From positions 333,994-397,993 of the forward strand of contig QQUA01000023.1 in assembly GCA_008501825.1 (NCBI GenBank): DNA of 64,000 bases. The letters are read 5' to 3'. Shown piece after piece: positions 57,791-64,000 of this stretch. Under the pieces are notes generated by a model. The model was not told the origin of the DNA, made no database searches, and saw nothing but the letters and a program-made list of their open reading frames with translations. The DNA is from Planctomycetota bacterium (GTDB lineage Bacteria; Planctomycetota; UBA1135). A program made the translations under genes and the position numbers. The stretch's first letter is position 1; each line of letters opens with the position of its first letter.

Positions 57791-59062
57791 ATGGAGTTGT
57801 TCCCGATCCTGTCTCTGGTCATCACCGCGGCAGCGGTCCTAAGTTGGTTAAATCACAAGGTTTTCCGACTTCCGACCACGATCGGCGTGATGGTTTTGTC
57901 GTTGTTGGGTTCGATCGCCATCATGGCCGTGGACCAGCAGGGTTATTTCGATTTTCGGACTCCGGCGGCCGAAGCGATGGAAACGCTGGATTTGCAGCAC
58001 ACCCTGCTGGATTGGATGCTGGCCTTTCTCCTGTTTGCCGGCGCCCTACACGTCAATTTAGGCCACCTCAGCCGAGAACGTTGGGTCATCGGCGCCCTAG
58101 CCACGGTGGGCGTGGTGACCTCAACGTTTATGGTCGGCGGCCTGATGTATTTTGCCTGCCAGCAGCTCGGAATGGAAATTCGCTTCCTTCACTGCCTGCT
58201 ATTCGGCTCCCTGATTTCGCCGACCGATCCCATCGCCGTCCTCGGCATCCTGAAGAAGGCCGGAGCGCCAAAAAGCCTGGAGACCCAAATCGCCGGCGAA
58301 TCCTTGTTCAACGACGGGATCGGCGTGGTGGTCTTCACCGTGCTCTTGACCATGGCCGGCGGAACTCACCCGGGGGCGGTGGAAGCCCCGATGGACTTCA
58401 ACGCCATTGCCATCTTCTTGGGCCAGGAAGTCGGAGGCAGTGTTTTGCTCGGCCTCGCCGGCGGTTTGTTGGCCTACGCCCTGTTGAAAACGGTGGACAA
58501 CTATCAGGTGGAAATCCTGATCACTCTGGCCCTGGCCATGGGGCTGTATTCCCTGGCCATGGAGCTGCATAGCTCCGGCCCCCTGGCGGTGGTCATTGCC
58601 GGCTTGTTCATCGGCAATACCGGCCGAGCCTTGGCCATGTCGGAGACCACGGTCGAACGAGTCGATACCTTTTGGGAGTTGGTGGACGAAATATTCAACG
58701 TCATCCTGTTCGTCTTGATTGGCATGGAAGTTCTGCTGCTTCAATTCCCCAAGGACTTCCTGATCGCCGGGGTGCTCGCCATTCCCTTGGTGCTACTGCC
58801 ACGCTGGATCAACGTCCTGACCGCCTCCAAGTTGCTGCGCCGGTTCGGTACTTTCCAGAAAGGCACCGTCGCCATCATGACTTGGGGAGGACTTCGCGGT
58901 GGTATTTCGGTGGCTTTGGCTTTATCCATTAGTCCCGGCGTCCCCGCCCGCGATCTGATTTTGACCATGACCTACGTGGTCGTGGTGTTCTCCATCGTGG
59001 TCCAAGGCCTAAGCGTCGGGCCTGTCATCCGGACCCTTTTGCCGAAAGATTCCCGCGCCTGA
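57791..59062 (+). CDS. Na+/H+ antiporter, CPA1 (NhaP/NHE-like)
   Basis: 423 residues with about 12 membrane segments. The transport core has LFGSLISPTDPIAVLGILKK and GESLFNDGIGVVVFTVLL, the Asn-Asp pair of electroneutral CPA1 exchangers, and MTWGGLRGGISVALAL. It exchanges Na+ (or K+) for H+ across the inner membrane. No cytoplasmic regulatory tail. manC starts 28 bases later on the same strand; whether the two are co-transcribed is unclear. Confidence 0.93.
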   Translation: MELFPILSLVITAAAVLSWLNHKVFRLPTTIGVMVLSLLGSIAIMAVDQQGYFDFRTPAAEAMETLDLQHTLLDWMLAFLLFAGALHVNLGHLSRERWVIGALATVGVVTSTFMVGGLMYFACQQLGMEIRFLHCLLFGSLISPTDPIAVLGILKKAGAPKSLETQIAGESLFNDGIGVVVFTVLLTMAGGTHPGAVEAPMDFNAIAIFLGQEVGGSVLLGLAGGLLAYALLKTVDNYQVEILITLALAMGLYSLAMELHSSGPLAVVIAGLFIGNTGRALAMSETTVERVDTFWELVDEIFNVILFVLIGMEVLLLQFPKDFLIAGVLAIPLVLLPRWINVLTASKLLRRFGTFQKGTVAIMTWGGLRGGISVALALSISPGVPARDLILTMTYVVVVFSIVVQGLSVGPVIRTLLPKDSRA

Positions 59063-59090
59063 TCCCCCCGCTGCAACCCACCCTGCTGAA

Positions 59091-60404
59091 ATGAAGGAAA
59101 CCCTCCCTTTGCAAATCGCCTTGGACCAAGTCCGGACTCTGATCTTGGCCGGGGGCGCCAGCTCGCGCTTCTTTCCGGTCAACAAGATTTTCGCCGATCT
59201 CACCGGCAGCGGCCGCACCATGATTCAACAATCGCTGGATCGGGTATTGCAGCCATTGACGGAGGACGGCCCCTGGAAATCTTTTATGAAGGCGGATCAA
59301 GCCTACATCGTGACCGGAACCGACTTCGCAGCAACGATCCGGCAGCAATTGGCGATACCGGCCGGCAACGTATTCGTGGAGCCGGCGCGGCGCAACACTT
59401 GGCCGGCCATTCTTTGGGCCATGGCCCACATTCGGCGCCAGCAGCCGGACGCCACGGTGGTGATGTTGACCGCCGATCACGTCATCGGGGAGCATCAACT
59501 CTTTCGCCAGTTCCTGGCCGAAGCCATTGCCGTGGCCCAGCAGAAGCCGGCCATCGTCACCTTCGGCATTCAGCCCAGTGATCGGCCTCAGGAATGGACT
59601 TCTTTCGGTGCTATTCGAGGGCAAGACCAGGCTCCTGTTGCCGGCACTCACGCAGTAGCCATCGAACGCTTTGAAGAAAAGCCGGAACTTGACCGGGCTG
59701 AACAGATGATCGAAGCCGGCCGCTGGACCTGGAATTCGGGCATGTTTATTTTTCGAATTTCCACCGCTGAAAAGGCCATGGCTGATTTGCAGCCGTCGAT
59801 GTTCAGCGATTACCAGCGCCTTTGCGAGGCCGTCGCCAGCGGCGACGAAGAGGCGGCCAAAGCCCGGTTTGAAGACCTGCAAGGCAAGATTCCTCATCCC
59901 CTGCAAGAAGGGGCCAAGGCCGACAATTCGATCGACTTCGCCATCATGACGCCGCTGACCACCGGAGCGACTTCCTCGGTGGAAGCCTTTGTCATTCCGG
60001 CCACCTTTCCCTGGACCGATATCGGTTCGTGGAACGCCATCCGCGAAGTCGTCCAAAGCGATGAAAACGGCAACCTTTGCATCGGCGAAGTCCAGGCGGA
60101 TGCGGTTCGAGATTCCACTTTGGTAGCCGAAACCGGCAAACAAATTCACGCCAAGCAATTGCAGGGAGTGGCGGTCATTCACGCCGCCAACGGCTGGGTC
60201 ATGGTGGCGCCGGAAGATGAAGCCGCGGCTATCAAACCGATGGTGGAAGCCATTCGCGAACAGGGTGAGCCGCCGATCATGGAATGGGAATCGGAGCATT
60301 GCCAGGTGGAAGGCGGCAGCGGCAAAGTGGCTCTTTTCCGGCAACGCAATCTAAACGTAGTGGTCCGGGATCAGGCAGTCTGGGTGCATCCTAGGGAGGC
60401 TTGA
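59091..60404 (+). CDS. manC: Mannose-1-phosphate guanylyltransferase
   Basis: 437 residues. It makes GDP-mannose from GTP and mannose 1-phosphate. The nucleotide loop LILAGGASSRFFPVNKIF is an unusual version of the family GGxGTRLWP; VFVEPARRNTWPAI, VVMLTADHVIGE, RFEEKPELDRA and WNSGMFIFRI match well, followed by FPWTDIGSWNAI. The C-terminal 100 residues form a left-handed beta-helix-like tail, with no fused isomerase domain. The stop abuts the GTG of manA, which supplies the upstream step of the same pathway; a GGGAGG near the end serves manA. Confidence 0.87.
   Translation: MKETLPLQIALDQVRTLILAGGASSRFFPVNKIFADLTGSGRTMIQQSLDRVLQPLTEDGPWKSFMKADQAYIVTGTDFAATIRQQLAIPAGNVFVEPARRNTWPAILWAMAHIRRQQPDATVVMLTADHVIGEHQLFRQFLAEAIAVAQQKPAIVTFGIQPSDRPQEWTSFGAIRGQDQAPVAGTHAVAIERFEEKPELDRAEQMIEAGRWTWNSGMFIFRISTAEKAMADLQPSMFSDYQRLCEAVASGDEEAAKARFEDLQGKIPHPLQEGAKADNSIDFAIMTPLTTGATSSVEAFVIPATFPWTDIGSWNAIREVVQSDENGNLCIGEVQADAVRDSTLVAETGKQIHAKQLQGVAVIHAANGWVMVAPEDEAAAIKPMVEAIREQGEPPIMEWESEHCQVEGGSGKVALFRQRNLNVVVRDQAVWVHPREA
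60394..60399 (+). promoter_or_regulatory. Ribosome binding site GGGAGG for manA
   Basis: GGGAGG inside the last codons of manC, then five bases and GTG at 60405. It supports the GTG start directly after the manC stop and coupled translation. Confidence 0.75.
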
Positions 60405-61895
60405 GTGAAATCCACCTTCCTGCAAACTCCCCACCTTCTGCAGCCGAAATTTCAAGATTACGCCTGGGGAGGCACGGCCTTAAAAAAGCTGTTCGGGGAA
60501 GAAGTCGTCGGCGATTCGGCCACCTGCGCCGAAGCTTGGTTGACTTCCACCCAGGAAGGGGGCCAAGTCACCTTTCTCGATCAACCCCAAACCACTTTGG
60601 CGGAAGCCATCGACAAGCATCCGGAATCCTTGGGAGCGTGGAGCCGTTTGCTGTTTGGTGAAGGCCTGCCGATCTTCAACAAATTCCTGTGCAGTCGCTT
60701 CCCGGCCAAGGTTCACATGGGTTTCCGCCCGCAAAGCCTCCAAGCTTACGAAGGGCAGGATTTCAAAGCTGTTTTCCGTTCCTGGTTGGAGCAGGAACAG
60801 CAGTGGATCGGCCGCTATCGACAATTCCTGGTCGATGGCGGGATTCGGGACCAAGCTGGCTTCCATCGGTGCAGAGCGGTTTATGAAAACTGGGCGGAAG
60901 AAAAAGCCGCCATCGCTTGGGCTGCGGACCCAAACGACGACGTTCTGGTGGATCGGCTGCTGGCTTTGCTGTCGCCGGCCCCACCGAAAACCGGAGAGAA
61001 CGGCTTATGGCACTGCGTGGAAAATTTGCGGGCCAATCGCGAACGCTTGATTGCGACTTTAAACGAAGTAGATTTAAAGGATGAAAGCGGCAATCTATTG
61101 CTATCCCACGCCGGCATGGCTCACGCTATTTTTGGTCTCTCTCACCAAACTCATCCGTTGGATCAGGCCCGCCCGGTTTTACAGGAGCTTTGGCGGCACA
61201 TTTTGGATTCGGCTAAAAGCGGTGCAACTGCCGAAGCCTTGCAGGCCTTGGCGGAAAAAAGCTTGCCGGAATTACAGCGAAGCCGGGAACGAAACCTGGG
61301 GCCGCCGAAAAATGAGGCTTGGCTGCCCTTTTCATACGGCGATCAGATCTTGATCGCCGAGCCGCAACAAACTTCCAACACCACCTTCAGTTTCATGGAT
61401 ATTTACACTCCGCTGGTGTTCCAGGAAGGGCGAGTGGTCTTTCGCAAGGGAGATCCGGAATCCGGGACTTCCACCGAGCAATTGCAGGCATTCGTCGATT
61501 GCCTGGATTTCGAAGCGCAGCCGGTGGAAGCTTTCCGTTGCCGTCCTCAAATTTTGGATCGGCGCCAGCATTCCAGTCTTAGCAAACTGATCGACGATCC
61601 CATCCGCTGGCCTTATTTCAGCGCTTGGACCCTGGATCTCCAGGGAACTCAAGCACAATCGGCGGTTTGGACGGCGGAAGTTCCCCAGGGCAGCTTTCTG
61701 CAACTAGTCCCGTTGCAGGGAGAGGCCGAACTTCGATATGGCGACTGGCGCGGGTGCATCGCTCCCGAACGGCCGGCCTTTCTGCCTGCCACTTTGACTT
61801 CCGACTGGTCGCTAGAAACCGAGCAAAGGCACCGCTGCCTGCTGGTTGGAGTGCCGACTCCTCAGGGAGGCGAGGGCACTCTGCGGAAGGCTTAG
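60405..61895 (+). CDS. manA: Divergent class I mannose-6-phosphate isomerase
   Basis: 496 residues from a GTG. N-terminal segments fit type I phosphomannose isomerases: PKFQDYAWGGTALKKLFGEE, TCAEAWLTST and LPIFNKFLCS. In place of the canonical SIQVHP zinc/substrate loop it has FPAKVHMGFRP, which keeps the His but has Lys for Gln. A helical region (about 120-290) and a C-terminal cupin-like part (NTTFSFMDIYTPLVFQ, then WTLDLQGTQAQSAVWTAEVP) follow. Position right after manC supports a role in the fructose 6-phosphate to GDP-mannose route. Activity is likely but the changed loop leaves some doubt; a different sugar-phosphate isomerase is possible. Confidence 0.75.
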   Translation: MKSTFLQTPHLLQPKFQDYAWGGTALKKLFGEEVVGDSATCAEAWLTSTQEGGQVTFLDQPQTTLAEAIDKHPESLGAWSRLLFGEGLPIFNKFLCSRFPAKVHMGFRPQSLQAYEGQDFKAVFRSWLEQEQQWIGRYRQFLVDGGIRDQAGFHRCRAVYENWAEEKAAIAWAADPNDDVLVDRLLALLSPAPPKTGENGLWHCVENLRANRERLIATLNEVDLKDESGNLLLSHAGMAHAIFGLSHQTHPLDQARPVLQELWRHILDSAKSGATAEALQALAEKSLPELQRSRERNLGPPKNEAWLPFSYGDQILIAEPQQTSNTTFSFMDIYTPLVFQEGRVVFRKGDPESGTSTEQLQAFVDCLDFEAQPVEAFRCRPQILDRRQHSSLSKLIDDPIRWPYFSAWTLDLQGTQAQSAVWTAEVPQGSFLQLVPLQGEAELRYGDWRGCIAPERPAFLPATLTSDWSLETEQRHRCLLVGVPTPQGGEGTLRKA

Positions 61896-62039
61896 GCCGG
61901 TCTCGGGGAATCCCGGAAGATTTCTCGGGTTACCACGTCCAAGAATCGCGTACAAAGGATGGATGCCCGGTTCCTACCCAGGAGCTGGGCTCCTGCCGCA
62001 GGTGGCGACTCCCCTGGAGAACCTTCCGTTTTGACATTG

Positions 62040-64000
62040 ATGCACTCTCGCCCCCCGATTGTCGGTTTCCTCCTGCTTCTCTTTCTCTGCCTGGCTGCCG
62101 GCCCTGCCGCAGCCCAGCAAAGCGAAGCAGAAAAGGCGGAACGCGCCCTGGAACGTTACCAACAGTATCTAACCCGGAAACCCTACCACGATTGGGCTTT
62201 CGACAAGTTGGTGGAAGCGGCGGTTTCTCGCAACAAATTGGAAGCCTTGGTCGAGGACTTTCAGAAACGCTTCGATCAAGATGCGGATGACCTGGCCAAC
62301 CGAGTCATCCTCGCCCGATTGATGGCTCGCACCGATCGGCGGGAAGAAGCGTTGAAATTGCTGGAAACGGCCGAAAGCCAAGATCCAGCCTTGGCATTGC
62401 TCTTGGCCGACTTGCACTTGCAAATGCAACAGCCGGACCAAGCCAGCCAATATTTGGAAAAGGCCGCTTCCGGCACCAAGGATCGAAAGCTGCTGAAAGA
62501 AATTCGCCGCAAACAAGGCGAGAGTTTTTTGGCTCTAGGTAATCGCGAACAGGCGGCGGCCGCCTTCCGGGCATTCGCCGAGTTGGAGCCGGATAACTTC
62601 AACACACGCCTCGAAGTGGCGATCAATTTAAGCCGGCACAATCTATTTGAAGAAGCGGAACAGGAATTTCAAATCGCCCAGCAATTGGCGGGAGAGGACA
62701 ACGCCAAGGTTTGCCGCGTGCTGGCGGAATTGGGACGGCTACACGAACGTCAGGCCAAAATTCCGGAAGCGGTGGCAGTCTATGAATCCGCTCTGGATCG
62801 CATGGGTCGGGGCAATTGGCTGAAACGGGATTTGATGAACCGAATTTTGGCCATCCACAAGCGTTCCGGCCAAATGGATGCTTTGCTCGCTCGCACTCGA
62901 GCCGCCTCGGAGCAGCGCCCGGAAGACGTCGACAGCCGCGAATTCCTGGCTCGCCTGCTCCAGGAAATGGATCGCAAGCAGGAAGCGTCGGAAGTTTTGG
63001 CGGAAGCCGTGGGGCAGTTTCCCCAAGACGTCAAGCTAAGTCGCCAATACATTTCCGCCCTGGATCAACTGGATCAAGTGGAAGGCGTCATCGCGGAGTA
63101 CCAGAGAATCCTGGCCGAAAAACCGGAGGAATGGGAACTCTACATTGAGTTAGGGCAAGTCTTCGCCCGGGAGGAGAAGTTGGAGCAGGCCAAGCTGCAA
63201 TGGGAGCGAACTTTGGCCAACCGACTGCAAGACGCCGGCTTGTGCCTCCGCTTGGCTGAGCTTTACGCCTACTATTCCATGGACGAAGAAGCAGTGTCCA
63301 TGTATCGCAAAGCCATCTCGCTGGAACCGAATGACATCAGTCGATACGGCGACCTCGCCACTTTCCTGGCTTCCCGGGACCGAACGGAAGAAGTGGAAGC
63401 CTTGTTGCAACAGGCAGCCTCTCTTTCTTCCGGCAATGCTTCCCGCCTGGAGCAGATGGCTTTGCTGTGGAAGGAAAACGGTTATCCGCAAAAAGCCTTA
63501 GCCGACTTGGAGCAAGCCGTGGCCCTGCGGCCGGAGGAAGCTCGCTTATTGTCCATGATGGTGGACCTTTTGATTGAACTGGATCGCCCGCAAGAAGCGG
63601 TAGTCACGCTATACCAGGTCATCAACAAGACTCAAGACCAGGGGCAGCGCTCCTCCAGCGTCGACCGCTGGTTGAGAATGCAAGATACCCTGGATTCTCT
63701 GGAAACGGCCATGCGGGCGGAGCAAGAAAAGGTCCATGAGAATTCCGCTGAATTGGCCCCCTATCTAATCGTCGGTAGGTTCTTCGCCCAAAGCAGAGAA
63801 CACCAATTGGCGATGGAAACCTACCAGAAGCTGATCGAGGTTCATCCCGACCAGGAGGAAGCCCACAGTCGCCTGGCCCGCCTTTATGAAGACTTGGGAG
63901 ATTTTCACCTAGCTCTTCAACAGTATGAAAAACTGATTCAGAGCAAGCCGCAGGCCCGGCGCCAGTATTTAAAGGAAAGCGCCCGCATCCATTTGCGGCT
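62040..64000 (+). CDS. Secreted TPR-repeat protein, 3' end outside window
   Basis: About 653 residues visible, without a stop. Signal peptide (MHSRPPIVGFLLLLFLCLAA, cleavage near AAA-Q). The rest is a continuous array of 34-residue helical repeats of TPR type, for example QAAAAFRAFAELEPDNFNTR, EAVSMYRKAISLEPNDISRY, KALADLEQAVALRPEEARLL and LAMETYQKLIEVHPDQEEAH. Its style matches the TPR part of the giant VIT-vWA protein, and the missing C-terminus could hold further domains. The preceding 144 bases contain a seven-base hairpin (61979-61995) without a T-run and nothing else I can name. Confidence 0.85.
   Translation, partial: MHSRPPIVGFLLLLFLCLAAGPAAAQQSEAEKAERALERYQQYLTRKPYHDWAFDKLVEAAVSRNKLEALVEDFQKRFDQDADDLANRVILARLMARTDRREEALKLLETAESQDPALALLLADLHLQMQQPDQASQYLEKAASGTKDRKLLKEIRRKQGESFLALGNREQAAAAFRAFAELEPDNFNTRLEVAINLSRHNLFEEAEQEFQIAQQLAGEDNAKVCRVLAELGRLHERQAKIPEAVAVYESALDRMGRGNWLKRDLMNRILAIHKRSGQMDALLARTRAASEQRPEDVDSREFLARLLQEMDRKQEASEVLAEAVGQFPQDVKLSRQYISALDQLDQVEGVIAEYQRILAEKPEEWELYIELGQVFAREEKLEQAKLQWERTLANRLQDAGLCLRLAELYAYYSMDEEAVSMYRKAISLEPNDISRYGDLATFLASRDRTEEVEALLQQAASLSSGNASRLEQMALLWKENGYPQKALADLEQAVALRPEEARLLSMMVDLLIELDRPQEAVVTLYQVINKTQDQGQRSSSVDRWLRMQDTLDSLETAMRAEQEKVHENSAELAPYLIVGRFFAQSREHQLAMETYQKLIEVHPDQEEAHSRLARLYEDLGDFHLALQQYEKLIQSKPQARRQYLKESARIHLR

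Noticed and set aside
61979..61995. Seven-base hairpin (CAGGAGC / GCTCCTG) before the TPR gene
   Set aside because: No T-run, 80 bases after the manA stop and 45 before the next start; too little to name.
1..64000. tRNA, rRNA, riboswitch, insertion sequence, prophage or replication origin
   Set aside because: Intergenic regions were read on both strands; none shows a cloverleaf, transposase, integrase, att site or DnaA-box cluster that I could support.

Overview
The window is a GC-rich, gene-dense bacterial chromosome segment with about 46 genes and no gap over 300 bases. The organism looks Gram-negative, with lipoprotein-type and Sec signal peptides, periplasmic thioredoxin and a LytM-like factor. 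The mix of gene types resembles Planctomycetota: ECF sigma factors beside large membrane proteins, FG-GAP and PD40 propeller exoproteins, VIT-vWA and alpha-2-macroglobulin giants, Sel1/TPR proteins. That assignment is an inference from gene content; there is no rRNA, tRNA or other marker here. I found no phage, transposase, CRISPR array or RNA gene.

Layout. 1-2929: end of an ECF sigma factor, then a secreted seven-repeat FG-GAP protein with an aromatic/Cys-rich island. 2995-7352: rpe followed by three tandem Eis-like acetyltransferases. 7346-12822: HD hydrolase, proC, SMUG1-type uracil-DNA glycosylase, a secreted seven-bladed PD40 propeller, exonuclease III and 3-methyladenine glycosylase, so three base-excision-repair genes lie close together. 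12977-18155: a secreted protein, a strong terminator, and a minus-strand cluster (RraA-like, PNPOx-like, TlpA-like, PHP phosphoesterase, Hpt). 18156-22458: MocR regulator with operator-like dyads, an aldo/keto reductase pseudogene, psuG and an ATP-grasp protein.

22567-28001 is an ECF sigma factor overlapping a 1625-residue alpha-2-macroglobulin that has an intact thioester motif, three predicted membrane segments and a short cytoplasmic N-terminus placed where an anti-sigma factor would be. 28048-34439: a RaiA/HPF-type protein, then a translationally coupled response regulator, histidine kinase and 1092-residue secreted protein that seems to contain a metal-site-less phosphoesterase fold plus a PQQ-type propeller. 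34458-44964 (minus): an unrecognised protein, a four-CBS protein and a 2858-residue FecR/VIT/vWA/TPR giant.

45111-64000: a probable lipoprotein with fifteen perfectly phased ten-residue repeats and a C-terminal membrane helix, two SDRs, an Asp/Asn hydroxylase-like protein, a Sel1 protein, several peptidases (M14, CPBP, M23, M20, M19) suited to wall-peptide or dipeptide processing, a Na+/H+ antiporter, manC-manA for GDP-mannose supply, and a TPR protein that runs off the end.

The strongest candidates for an undescribed system are (i) the sigma factor plus thioester-macroglobulin sensor, (ii) the decapeptide-repeat envelope protein, and (iii) the two-component system with its pseudo-phosphoesterase partner.
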